This document shows positions 11,370 through 22,584 of a DNA stretch of 64,000 nucleotides, piece by piece; the stretch's first letter is position 1; each line of letters begins with the position of its first letter. The position numbers were made by a program, and so were the translations under genes. The stretch is from Diphasiastrum complanatum (lineage: Eukaryota; Streptophyta; Lycopodiopsida; Lycopodiales; Lycopodiaceae): contig CM055113.1 in the NCBI GenBank assembly GCA_029204225.1, positions 5,678,647 to 5,742,646 of the forward strand. Reading direction: 5' to 3'. The notes under the pieces were generated by a model, which did no database searches, had not been told where the DNA came from, and saw only the letters and a list, made by a program, of their open reading frames with translations.

Positions 11370-11776
11370 AGCGGACGATTTTGAATCTTATGATGAATTA
11401 TGTTTGTAAGATGTTCCAATCATCTCGTTCATTCTGTTCAAGATTGAGATACCAATCTTTTGCAGTATCAATTAGGCATAGATTGAAATATCTTAACAGA
11501 TCTTTCGGGTTGTCGTCTCCATAGGCTCTACATGCTTGAGTTTAGATTAGAAGAAATCATCGCAGATCTCCCTTGCCATCAAACCTCAAAAGGTTAATCT
11601 TGGGGAAGTTTCAGACTGTGTGGAGGTACGAATGACCTAGGATTATCCATCAGGTTTAGATCTATGTCAACGGGTTTGTGGAATATCTCGATGGGTACGT
11701 TGACAAATTCCTCAAGGTTGGGAGGATCCAGAATGGATAATCTCCTACTAGATCTTAGATGCATATAATGAAACAA
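11370..11776 (-). pseudogene. Gag N-terminal fragment (element C)
   Basis: The minus-strand translation gives a short N-terminus (MFHYMHLRSS) and then, after in-frame stops, LLRFDGKGDLR, QACRAYGDDNPKDLLRYF and DTAKDWYLNLEQNE, matching the capsid-like core of the gag at 4,965-6,316. Only the first half is present; the left end breaks off near 11,370. Confidence 0.6.
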
Positions 11777-12626
11777 AAAGGTGAGGCTATCTTTGGCTTT
11801 TTTTTCCTGTTGTTTTTGGTCTTTTTTGTTTTCTTATTTTTCAGATATTTTTGTGGGTCTTTTTAGTATTTGGATGATCAAACGGTGGATCTGAATGCAG
11901 ATCTAATCGAAATGATTGCAGATCTAATCGAAATGATGATGAGCTCAGATCAAGATCAGATCGGGATTTAAAAAAAGCTAGATGGATGTGAAGCGACATA
12001 AATGCAAATCCAAAAGGCAATCGGAGAAAGTTAAAATACTAGAAAAATACATACGGGTTCTGATTGCAATTTTTTTTTTTTGGTTTTCACTATTGGTGAA
12101 TCAGACAGACAAGTCAGAACTTTTTGACTTGTCGAGCGACCTATTTGCTACAAATGATGATCAGAGCTATTTGGGAAAGTGGCGAGTCAAATGGAACAGG
12201 TGGCGAGTGGGCGAGTTAGACAACTTTTGACTCACTGGATAGGCACATGGTAGATCAGGTACTGTACTAGCTATTGTACTAATGGAAAGTCAAAATATTG
12301 AATTATTAGAGATAAATTTCTGTTGGCAAGTCAGACAATGAGCCAATGAAAAAAATGAGAAAATCAAAATAGACGGGAGATTTGAAATGGCGAGTTAGGT
12401 AGTTTGACTCGCCGACTTCTAGAATGATGGCTCTGAGGTTGTTGGTCACTCTGTGTAGATGGCAAGTCAAATGGACAAAGAAAAATAGGTCGGCGAGTCA
12501 CGTTTCTATTGGCGAGTTAGGATGCGAGTCAGAGATTTGACTCACTAAGATCTCAAAACAGAGCCTAACGTCTGCTCAGCTCACTAGAAAAGTAGCGAGT
12601 CAGGAAGGTAAAGAAAAAAGCACCAT
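11777..12626 (-). mobile_element. Leader of element C
   Basis: Non-coding sequence between the gag fragment and its primer-binding site, with repeated 'ggcgagtca' motifs between 12,120 and 12,600. It is the expected position for the 5' leader of a minus-strand LTR element. Confidence 0.45.
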
Positions 12627-12645
12627 CTCCCCAGCAACTGTGCCA
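12627..12645 (-). other. Primer-binding site, tRNA-Asp-like (element C)
   Basis: Minus-strand TGGCACAGTTGCTGGGGAG, followed six bases further out by a possible LTR terminus TGTTGGACCC at 12,652. Confidence 0.65.
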
Positions 12646-12651
12646 AAAAAA

Positions 12652-13010
12652 TGTTGGACCCTTTTCGTGCCTCCCTAATTGGTGCGATCAAGAGGTCAAG
12701 GAAGTGGCTTGGATCTCCAACCGGGTGAGTATCGATGTAGTAACGGGATTCGATCCAATGGGGAGGGGGTTAAGCTATGGATCTAAGCCTACCAAGGACG
12801 TCAATCTTGGTATTGGATCTAGAAGTGGAATGGCTTAGATGAGGGGGTTAGGCTTCTTCCTTTACCTATCTCTTTATGGGATTTTGATTTTGCTATGACC
12901 CTCTTTTTGGATCTTGGATTTTTGGGTCTATCTAGGCTTCTTGGGCTCTAGATCTTCTCCTCCAAGTCCTTCCTTGGCTTAAATCTCATATAGCTTTAAC
13001 TACTTCCCAA
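12652..13010 (-). repeat. 5' LTR remnant of element C (right end approximate)
   Basis: The sequence begins TGTTGGACCC beside the PBS and continues without coding potential until gag-like sequence of another element appears near 13,020. No second LTR copy is in the window, so the length is a guess. Confidence 0.35.
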
Positions 13011-13265
13011 TCCATACATTCATTCTCATCTTGGTTGTAAAACAAATATTGTGGCATTCCTATTAAGGGCATAGGGAATAGTTTAAGTTTATCATGTGAA
13101 AAAATTTCTGCATAAACCTCACATGATTCTGCAAAGATTTTGAGAAATCTAACTGATCAAATAACCCATTATATTTCGACAACTCTAGACGAGATATTCT
13201 TCTAACAACAACTTGTGGAGCAGAAAACAGAGGATCAGGTCATTCAGGTTCAAAATCTGAATCAA
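13011..13265 (-). pseudogene. Very degenerate gag N-terminal fragment (element D)
   Basis: In broken minus-strand frames one can read ISRLELSKYNGLFDQ followed by SLQNHVRFMQKFFH, aligning with PKLDLPKFDD and FENACDVYGETF of the better gag at 4,965-6,316. Frameshifts and stops are frequent. Confidence 0.4.
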
Positions 13266-13269
13266 CCAT

Positions 13270-14611
13270 TCTCTCAAATCACTTCAGAACAACAATAGGA
13301 ATGAGATTGGATCTAGATTTTTTAATTCCTTGATCTGATTAATGAAAAAACTTGATCAAATTTCTTTCAAAAAAAGATTTTAATCAAGCAACCGACTTTC
13401 TAAAAGTAAAATTTTTTTTGAGAATCAATATCAATTCTATTTAAAATTTTTACAAACTTGACAATAGCTAGATTTGATAATTCAGAGTTCAAAAATAATA
13501 CTGGCGAAGGTTATCTTGAAAAAGGTTCACCTGGCGAAGGTTCTCCAATACTATTTTAGGTAAAGAATGTACTTAACTGGTTTTTATGACAATATGGACA
13601 AACTAACCTTCACCCTCTTAACAATAGATAAATCTGACTGAGATGAACTATGGTAGGACTGACAAAAGTTATAATGGTGAATGATGATACTTTTGTATTT
13701 TGGAGAGGGTTTAAATGCACTTTTAGGAAAGATCTGGATATAGCTAACCTTCGTCGAACTCAAGAATGATGGATTGCTATATGTGAAAACCTCAGACAAA
13801 TTGGCGAAGATTTAGGTGAAAGATCAAGAGTGATACTATTATTTTTACAAAAATGTATACTTTTTGACAAAAATAGCTCAGTATAACAACTGACATTGAC
13901 TTAACATTCGCCAACCAACTTATTGATTACCAAAAATAGTATGATAGACTATGACTCTGACAAAGGTTTAGACGAAGGTTCCTCACATAGAAATGATATT
14001 CTTGCAAAAAGGTGCTTAAATTTTTGCAAAAGGTTATCAACAACTAGTGGAATGATCACTTTAGCCTCCTATTTTTGAAATTAATTTTTGTCGACCTGGC
14101 TGCAAAAAGATCTAGGTACAATAGACAAGGCGAAGGTTGGATTTCAGTAATTTTTTTTGTTTTTTTTTACTTTTTTTTGATGGTTTTTGTTCAATTTCTA
14201 GAAATTGGTTAGGAAGTAACCTTCGCCCTTCAAACTGTAGCTTCATTGCATCATGGGTGGTACTGCCTACAAGTCGACAAATGTTGGTTGCAAAGGAATA
14301 GAAAGTTATCAGTGACTGATGAATATTTTGTCCGTTTTGTCACCAAAATAGCATAAATGAACAATTTTTTTTAATTTCTCTGATCTTTTCAGATCCAAAT
14401 GGATTTTGGGAATGGTGATCTGTTTGGCTTCTTTTGTTCAACAATTAAAACAGATTTCAAGAAACAAAAATCAATGCAAATCAAGCAAAATCTCTCCTAA
14501 ATTAACCCTAAAATGCAGATTTAACAGTATTATGCCAAGACAAGATGTCTAAATGCAAGCTAATATCCAAGCAAGGATAAAAAACATGCTGAAAATGAAA
14601 AAATGGTGTAG
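13270..14611 (-). mobile_element. Leader of element D
   Basis: Non-coding, AT-rich, with recurring 'ggcgaaggtt' motifs. It is the diverged counterpart of 1-1,214. Confidence 0.5.
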
Positions 14612-14630
14612 CTCCCCGAACATGGTACCA
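14612..14630 (-). other. Primer-binding site, variant (element D)
   Basis: Minus-strand TGGTACCATGTTCGGGGAG, at the position equivalent to the site at 1,215-1,233. It keeps only the flanks of the tRNA-Asp-like sequence. Confidence 0.45.
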
Positions 14631-14633
14631 AAT

Positions 14634-14940
14634 TGTAGCAGGTATCTACTATCCACCTTCAAACCTAGATCCAAGCACATCAAACATCAAAGGAGATGAA
14701 AAGGATTAACATGTTCTCACGCGGAGATTCATTCCCATGAGAGCAATAGCATAGTTCATAATCAAGCATATGCTCAAGATCCACATCTAACACTAACCAT
14801 TAACACTACAATCCAATTAAGTCCTTTTATTAACTTCTAACTAATCAAATAACTATGTAATCATCGGGTTGGCAGAGTGTCGAATCCCTCTCACTTATTA
14901 ACTAGGGTGAGGGTTGTCTCGATATCCGCAAACCCTCCAA
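14634..14940 (-). repeat. 5' LTR remnant of element D (right end approximate)
   Basis: It begins TGTAGCAGG and resembles 1,238-1,400 (shared blocks 'aaggagatgaa' and 'catgagagc'). The far end is not defined. Confidence 0.4.
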
Positions 14941-16484
14941 CAATATTAAGTGTATTCAGTAATAGTATTCCTAATATTTACATTTAGTATTTGGAATATT
15001 TGTGTTTCAATATTTGAAGTATTCGTGATCAATATTCAAAGTATTCATATTTCAATATGTGAAAAAATTTGTTTATCACTATAAATAGTAAAAAGTCAAT
15101 AAAATTGTAAGAATTGGCAAACAAATCTTTAGAAAATTTACTAAGAGCTTGAAATGTTGAGTAATAATCTAAGATTCATTGAGAGATCAGAACATAAATA
15201 TAAAATGGACACAATCTCTAATATCAATATTGAGATGAATGATTTTTTAACTTGTATATCAGAATACATCATATCATTGGCAAGCTAAGAAAAAATGAAT
15301 CTAGTATATGACTATTTGCAATTATATGCCTAGCTATTCTTGAAAACTTAACTGAGTAACTATGCTTCAAGAGAAAAATAATCAAATGAGTAGCTACGTT
15401 TACAATGCAATTTTTTTGCTAGTTACACATTATCATAACAAGTGTTTTAGCTAATTGGCTTTCACTATAACCAGTATTTAATTCAACCACTTGCTAGACT
15501 TTTAAAAATTTTGAAAACCAATGTTTAGGACTACAAAAGATCCTCAAGGGTGATTGGATACTTGGTTAATCAATCTATTGCAAAACTAGCACTCAAATCT
15601 TACTCCAGCAAGAACAATCTAATTTTGATCAGAACACCATAGAAAGACCTCACACATGTGAACTATAGTCTACAGTATGGCCAATAATAGAGAATCAACT
15701 TTACTAGTTTAGATTACATTCACATCAAAAAATCTCAACACAAATGGTGTAAAAACTCAAATTTGTTAAGTGCTTTAAAATCATGATATCTCCCATTGAT
15801 TGAATGATTTGCAAGTACAAATAGGATCCCGTCCTTGTCTGGCTAAGTAGGTACAAAAAATGTTCAAGTACCAAAAATTCATTAGGTTGACTTGATCACA
15901 CTTCCTATCTAACTCCTATGATTAGGATCTAACTTACCTAGGCCTGTTATTCACACATGTGAATAGCCTCCCACACATGTGGGACCCACCTATGTACAAT
16001 TTTAAAAGGTTCAACCAAGGCTATAATTTTCCAATTTTGACAATTTTAACAAAAATGTCATATCTAAACTCAGTAAACTTGCATCACACCTTGAGGCTAG
16101 AGCTATTTCTCTTTGATGTAATTGTGAAAAGGATGGTCACTTGAGATTCAAGTACTTTTTTAAGTAACTTCTTGATTAATTTATATCTTGTAGGAATTTT
16201 CAAAATATCGAATCATTATGTTCTATTTTTATTTAGATTTGCCCAATTTTTCAAATTTCATTTTGACTTTGATCATATTCTCTTTTGCATAATGTTGAAT
16301 TCTTTTCATCAAATTCATGATGTTAACAAAAGATGGCATGTTTGTAGCATCATAAAGTAGCTCGATTATCGCAAAAGTGCTTTTAGTCAACCTCATTATC
16401 CCACACCTACAACTTCACTCACTTTTTGTGAGTTTTGACATTGAGTTCAATGCCAATGGTGGTGATTAACTAATGTAGAAATAC
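14941..16484. other. AT-rich spacer, no gene seen
   Basis: There are runs of 'aatatt' words at 14,940-15,070. Perfect palindromes attcacacatgtgaat (near 15,950) and cccacacatgtggg (near 15,971) sit side by side. The small open frames at 15,959-16,144 and 16,172-16,360 show no domain. Confidence 0.5.
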
Positions 16485-16754
16485 TTAGAATTTGCTTCGA
16501 ACAGGAACACAGATCATGCTACATAGTAACACAGACAAAAAGCACTCTCCACACCAAGCTTACGTAGCAACTATATTTCTCAAAACGAAATTACACTGTA
16601 CATATAGTTCTTCACTAAGGCAACCCATGCATGACCCAGGTTGCCATTGACGGGACGCGTGTCCCGTCAACTCACCTTGTGGTGAGGCCAATTGATCCTT
16701 ATCCACTGATAGGACCCAAAGTACAGTAACGCAGAGATTATACTTTAATTCTAA
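16485..16754 (-). repeat. 3' LTR of copia element E
   Basis: 270 bp, closely similar to 19,709-19,978. The ends are TTAGAATT and AATTCTAA, an 8-bp inverted repeat, rather than the usual TG...CA. The polypurine tract (minus-strand aagggagagag) abuts it at 16,755. Confidence 0.85.
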
Positions 16755-16772
16755 CTCTCTCCCTTAAAGTAG
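16755..16772 (-). other. Polypurine tract of copia element E
   Basis: On the minus strand the run aagggagagag directly precedes the LTR start TTAGAATT, as expected for the plus-strand DNA primer. Confidence 0.7.
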
Positions 16773-16810
16773 AGTCTACTTTTTATACAGTCATATACAT
16801 AGCTTTAAAG

Positions 16811-17815
16811 TCAACAAATTTTAAGTACAGAAATCTTTAATCTAAACTCATAAAACTTTTCTCTAATAAGTGGCTTAATGAAAATGTTAGCTAGTTGTTC
16901 GTCCGTACTACAATAAACAACATGAATTTCACGACTCAATAGCCTCTCACGTATAAAGTGATACTGAATCTCAATGTGTTTGGTTCTCGCATGGAACACT
17001 GGATTCTTTGCTAGCTGAATGCCACTTTGACTTTTGCTATGTATAATCGTGGGATTTTCCTGTTTCATGCCAACTTCATCCAAGATTTGCCTCAACCATA
17101 TAGCTTTCTGTGCTGCACTACACATTGCCTTATACTCTGCTTTTGTTGTGGATAGAGCAACTGTACTTTGCCTCTTACTAGACCAGGAAAAGCAACTACC
17201 ACAAAACTGGAATACATACCCTGGGGTGGATCTACGATCATCATAGTTACCTCCCCAATCCGCATCCACATAGCCACATAACTCAGGTAAACCCTCATGC
17301 TTCTGGTATACCAAGCCATAATCTAAAGTGCCTTTGACATATCGCAAAATGTGTTTGGCTGCCTTCCAATGCGTTTCAGTAGGTGTTGCCATAAACTGAC
17401 TTACAATACCAATAGCATAGCATATATCTGGTCTAGTCATGGTAAGGTAAATCAAGCTCCCTACTAACTGCCTATACAACATACCATCAAATGGCTGTGA
17501 CTCGTCAAGCTTAGAAAGCTTTTTACCTGGGTCAATAGGAGTGTTCACTGGCTTGCAATCCTGCAACCTGAGCCTATGTAGCAACTCTCTAACATACTTC
17601 ACCTGTGTTAGACCCACCTCGTGTCCTTTTTACCACACCTCCACTCCAAGGCAATAATGCATTAGGCTAAGATCTGTCATCTCGAATTGTTCCATGAGAT
17701 CTTTCTTGATCATATCTACCATCTCTTGATTTTTTTCCGTAACAATCAAGTCATCAACATAAAGAGAAACACTTCTTCTTGCCCTTATCTTTGCCTTGTT
17801 TTTGGCGTGTCGCAA
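16811..17815 (-). pseudogene. Copia RT C-terminus plus RNase H
   Basis: The frame begins within RT at SLYVDDLIV (the YVDD catalytic box, near 17,780), runs through MHYCLGVEVW, has an in-frame TAA near 17,628, and continues VGLTQVKYVRELL to GSLIYLTMTRPDI. RNase H follows: GYVDADWGGNYDDRRSTPGY, WSSKRQSTVALSTTKAEY, HIEIQYHFIRE. The frame ends at 16,811 with a plausible natural C-terminus 40 bases before the polypurine tract. The upstream two thirds of pol are deleted; the junction with gag lies around 17,785. Confidence 0.85.
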
Positions 17816-18480
17816 GTGCTTGATTGTCAGTATTTTGATGTCTAGCCTTCACCATTTCTCGTCGTTGCTCCTCCTGCATCAAGATTCCTATGAGCTCGTC
17901 AAAGGTTGGAAATCTTTCTCTTGATGCTATTTTGCTCAAAAACAACTGATAAGGTTCTACAATGCCACACAATGCATTGTGCACCAACTCAACATCACGT
18001 ATGCGCTCACCAATTGAATGCAATTCATCTCTCATTGTCTTGATTCTGGTCATATAAGTCTGAATGTGCTCTCCTTGTTTCATTCGGGCACCATTCAGTT
18101 TTGACTTTAAAAACATAATCCTTGACGGATTTGACGTCTCAAACTGCTCCTTTAACACATCTAATGCCTGTCTAGGTGTAATGGCATCACTTATGTGGGT
18201 AATGATGTGGTGTTTCACTGACAAATTCATGAAGGTCAAGGCCCTCCTCGCCTTCCTGTCGAAACTTTAATGTCTGCTTCATTTGGCGGTCTTCTCTCAT
18301 CACCTGTGATGACATCCCACAATTCTTTCTTTATCAAAAAGTGTTTTCCATTTTGAATTTCCACACTGCATAGTTGGAAATCTCGTCCAATTTGCTACTT
18401 TCACTCAAAATGGACTCTCCCATGTTTGCCATCCCAAAGCTGCCTGAAATTGCAACCGTAGGCTAAAAGACGTGTTTTGA
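17786..18480 (-). pseudogene. Copia gag (UBN2-type), truncated at the C-terminus
   Basis: The readable frame 18,239-17,754 gives the gag helical domain typical of copia elements (ALDVLKEQFETSNPSRIMFL, YMTRIKTMRDELHSIG, VEPYQLFLSKIASRERFP, LMQEEQRR) and a basic tail KQGKDKGKKK. The expected CCHC knuckle is lost because the sequence passes straight into the RT block in another frame. The part from 18,240 to about 18,480 appears to be the N-terminus in a shifted frame. Confidence 0.75.
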
Positions 18481-19693
18481 GTACAATGGCCACGTTAGTA
18501 GCTTACTTTAATGACCTGCTAAAATTTCACACCAGGCGACATTTCGCAAGCCAAGTCGCTTTTCAAACGTGAAATGCTTTTTACCTCACATTCCTGATTA
18601 CCTGCTCCTTGAAAGGGAAAAAAGAGATTTGACGTCCACTGAGCACTTTCTCCACTGCAATCACTCTATTTTGCGATACCGTAATTGCAAGTACAGTTCA
18701 GGTGCCCTTCATTTGGAGGCTATAGCCTTTCGTTTGCGTCAAATAGGCTAAAGGACTAGATAACAAGGACCTTTCTTGTTTTTGAACTATTTCTTCTTCT
18801 TGAAATAACTTTAAACTTCACTGGTGAAGGGACCCAACTCCAATTTCAAACTAAAATTTTTTAACGAAATTGCAGGCCAGTTTGCACTTCAACTCCCTTT
18901 AGCCTTCTTCAAGGCCCCCTTCAACTCAATCCAATGGCTATCCTCAATCCAATGGCCCAAAACAATTCTAATCTAGGAGATTCTATGCATTGATTTCCTG
19001 GATCCTCAATCCAACGGCTAAGAGATTTTGGGTGCCCTGAATCCTCCTTGCAACCACTACACACTCTCAAATGCATGGAGTACCCACTTCCTTTCACTGC
19101 GCGTGACTTGTCCACGGACTTTTCCTTCTCCTTCACGAGCTCTCCCAGCAATGGAGGGTTTCTCCTACCCTATGAATCACACTCCAGCTTCCTCCAGATC
19201 ACACGACTATCAGCAGCCACCTGGTTACTAGTTCAACTCCTCAGGCGCCCTCCTTCAAGCTTTTACAGCTCCAAAAACCATTCAGAATAATAAGAAAACT
19301 CTGATTTTGTGCTTCCAAATTTCAAACCAGGGTTTTTCTCACAAATCTGATATTGGCTTCCTTCTCATAGCTTTGATAGGCCAATCCTCTTCCTCTAAGG
19401 TTGCCCTACTACTAGGAGTCTGATGCTTCAAACCGTTCTCAAAATGGTGTCCATTTGAATGCACACCGACTACAAACGCCAAGCAGCTACTTTAAGAAAT
19501 TTTCAAAATTATGCCTCTTTAGATTCAACTGACAAGTCCTGTCCTTGAATCCTCTCATAGCTTCAAGCTTGGCAAGCCTCTGAATGCTAGAAGTTATGCA
19601 CTCGTGCTTCACTTTCCGCCTTCAACCTGCCGTAAACCCCGAACTCTCAAAAGACTTCTCTTCTCCCGAAGCTCTTCAACGGCGACGCTGTAC
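18481..19693 (-). mobile_element. Leader of copia element E
   Basis: 1.2 kb between gag and PBS without a supported gene. Small open frames on both strands (for example 19,028-19,290) have no domain. Confidence 0.5.
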
Positions 19694-19706
19694 GGCTCTG
19701 ATACCA
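19694..19706 (-). other. Primer-binding site, initiator tRNA-Met type (element E)
   Basis: Minus-strand TGGTATCAGAGCC, the standard plant copia site, two bases from the LTR. Confidence 0.9.
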
Positions 19707-19708
19707 AC

Positions 19709-19978
19709 TTAGAATTTGCTTCAAACAGGAACACAGATCGTGCTACATAGTAACACAGACAAAAAGCACTCTCCACACCAGGCTTACATAGCAACTATAT
19801 TTTTCAAAACAAAATTACATTGTACATATAGTTCTTCACTAAGGCAACCCATGCATGACCCACGTTGCCGTTTACGGGACGCGTGTCCTGTCGATTCGCC
19901 TCGTGGTGAGGCCAATTGATCCTTATCCACTGATAGGACCCACAGTACAGTAACACACTAGTTCTACTTTAATTCTAA
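19709..19978 (-). repeat. 5' LTR of copia element E
   Basis: 270 bp with TTAGAATT...AATTCTAA ends, differing from the other LTR by scattered substitutions (about a dozen by eye), so the insertion is not very recent. Confidence 0.85.
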
Positions 19979-20219
19979 CTCAAATGCCATTAACTTGTAG
20001 CATCATAGTGAAATATACAATATATACACTAATGTGTATATCAATTATGATGTTTTTTCTTTTGTCTTTTATAAGAACAAAGAGAAAAATACATATTCTC
20101 AAGAAAGAGATCATTTTTCAGAGAAAGACAAAGTACACGCAAATCCATATTGTTCACCCCACCTTATTTACACTCATTATAAGTAAAGGAAGGCAAAATA
20201 CTTGATGTATTTAGTCTCT

Positions 20220-21320
20220 CATCAATTAGAAATGTTGGTGGAAGCTAAATCCTTGAAACTAGTCACGATTGTTTCTACACTATGCATCTTGATTATGGGC
20301 TCTCATTAATTAGTTAAAGTAGATGCATGGACTCAATCACTTGGACTTTTAGGACAATATCCAGGTCATCTCTATTGTATATGATGCTCATTTGTGGTTG
20401 AAAGATCAGTTGATGAGCTACATTCGATAGTAGGTTTCACAATGACACTACTTCCTTTGTCGCTTGAGAGGCAACAATATATGCTGATTCTGTAGATGAT
20501 AGAGCTATTGAGATTTGCTTGCAACTGTTTTATGAAATTGGACGACCAATGAGAAATAATGTAAATCCAAATGTGGATCTACAAGTGTCTACATCTCCGG
20601 CCCAACTTACATCTGAATATCCACTGAGTATATCAAGTCTGTCATTTTTGTTGATTTCTCCATAACAAATGCCTTGGTCCATAGTAGCTCGAATGTATCT
20701 CATAACTCTGATAAGCCATATCTAGATTAGCCATATACTGACTTAAGGAATTGACTACAAAAGTTATGTTTGGTTTGGTATAGGTCATTGCATACATAAG
20801 AGAACCTATTATCGAATGATGTGGGTACTCATGCATCCACTCCATTTCTTTTTTTGTCTGAGGACACTGGTCCTTTGATAATTTGAGTCCTAGGTCCATT
20901 GGTGAGTGAGCTGACTTCTAGTTCAAAAAATTATATCTGATTAGCATATTGAAAATGTACCTCTATTGAGTGATGTAATCAGCCTTTGTTTTTTGTCTCA
21001 TTGGATTTGAATATTGAGACAATAATGTGCTTCGTCCAGATCTATCATGTCAAATTATGAGGACAACATTAGTTTAGCATCTTTCATGAGTGCGACAATG
21101 TCGCTGAATAACAATGTGTCATCCATGTACAATGTTAGCTTTTCTTCGGTCGATATTTCCATCCGCTTTGTATTTGATCTTGAATATCCATTTGCAATCA
21201 ACTACATTTCTGCTAGCTGGTAATTTGAGAGTGGTCCAAGTATGGTTTTTGATGAGGGATTGATACTCTTCACGACTTCTCTCCATAGATCCGAGTCTTA
21301 CTAACGGATATCGAGACAAT
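20220..21320 (-). pseudogene. Degenerate copia pol fragment (element F)
   Basis: Minus-strand frames give, from the right, the RT start (HTWTTLKLPASRNVVDCKWI, 21,250-21,180), then directly a DDTLLFSDIVALM-like box (about 21,120), then HHSIIGSLMYAMTYTKPNI (20,820-20,760), and an RNase H remnant GYSDVSWAGDVDTCRSTFG and ALSSTESAYIVASQATKE (20,620-20,440). The middle of RT is deleted and frames shift several times. No LTRs were found for it. Confidence 0.7.
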
Positions 21321-21418
21321 CCTAACCCTAGTTAATAAGTGATTATTGTTTTCATTTTTGTGAAAGAGAAGAGAGGGAGAGAGAAAAGTAAGCTTGATCT
21401 ATTGTTGGTTAGTGTTAA

Positions 21419-22571
21419 TGTTTATAGATCCTTTGCTTGGGAGGATCTGTTTACTAGTTTTTTTCTTAATTCTTGCTTACAGAATTGTTTTCTGCCTGTT
21501 ACCAGGTTCGTTTGGGCAGTTTCTTGAAGTTAACATTCTGGTTTCATTACCCAATCAGGCCGAGTGGACTGATAGTTCATCGTTGTATTTTGTTTGCCCT
21601 GCCTATCAGAGGACAACTCAAGGTAGTCACTCTTGAACTGAAATCACATGCTCATCTACCAAACATGCAGATCATGCAATCAACCAAGAAATCAAAGTGG
21701 TTGAAATGCCATGAAATCCTACTTTAATACTGGAAAATGAACTAAATCAGATCCTAAACATACTGAACTAATCTACACATACATTTCACAAAACAAAAAC
21801 AAGAAATGAACTAAACTAGACAGCATGTTAGAAGTCCAAGAATCAAGAAACCAGCCAGTCTTTTGATTCTTGGACATCCCAAGAACATCAAGGACTGGAT
21901 TGTAAAGAGATATGCAAGAACTACACCACAGATACAGCCTATTTAGTTTACCTGAATGTTGGTTCCTACATTAATCCACAAACAAGAAAAGAAACTAATC
22001 CACTCTAGGAAAGCAGCAAATCTAATCCACTCTACAATCCACAACCACATATAGAAGGAGGGAAGGGCAAGATCATAAATGCATCACTCAAGAAACAAGC
22101 ATGATCAAGGAGCTCAATGGATGCACCAAACTCGTGAAGGCTCTTCTGATTTCAGCATGGAGTTGATACAATTCACAAAAAGCTCCTCTTCACAAAGAGA
22201 GAGCCTCTTAAATAAGCAAGAGAGCTCCTTAGGTGGCATCCTAGTGGAATTTCCACATTTCACAAATTACAAGTGGAATAATGCTCTCCACTAGAGGTCA
22301 CCATCAAAAGGTGATTCACTCTACTTCCTTTAAGAGGGGTCTACTTGCATTTATTACATTTTCCTAGAAATACTAGTTCCTACATGGTCATTCCATCTTT
22401 TGGGACTCACCATGAGGCTTACACATTTTTACTTGACAGTACTAACTATCATTCCTTGGCTCTCAATCTTTGTTTGTCTCGTCTTCTCAGAGACCTCCTC
22501 AGTCTAAGATGAGAGGTGCTCTTGGGTGGCTCTGGTCGAGTACCTTGGAGATTCGTCAAAATCAGCCAACA
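21419..22571 (-). repeat. 3' LTR of element G
   Basis: 1,153 bp with TGTTTATAGATCC ... CAGCCAACA ends, the counterpart of 9,848-10,909. It is bounded on the right by the purine tract (minus-strand aggggtgggatga, 22,572-22,584), which fixes it as the 3' LTR. Confidence 0.75.
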
Positions 22572-22584
22572 TCATCCCACCCCT

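Larger units (their letters stand above)
16485..19978 (-). mobile_element. Ty1/copia element with large internal deletion (element E)
   Basis: Two LTRs of the same length (270 bp), a polypurine tract inside the left one and a PBS inside the right one define a complete frame around a 2.95-kb interior. Inside are gag and only the end of RT plus RNase H; zinc knuckle, protease, integrase and most of RT are missing. It is a deletion derivative needing proteins from a full element to move. A matching target duplication is not visible (flanks gaaatac and ctcaaat). Confidence 0.85.
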
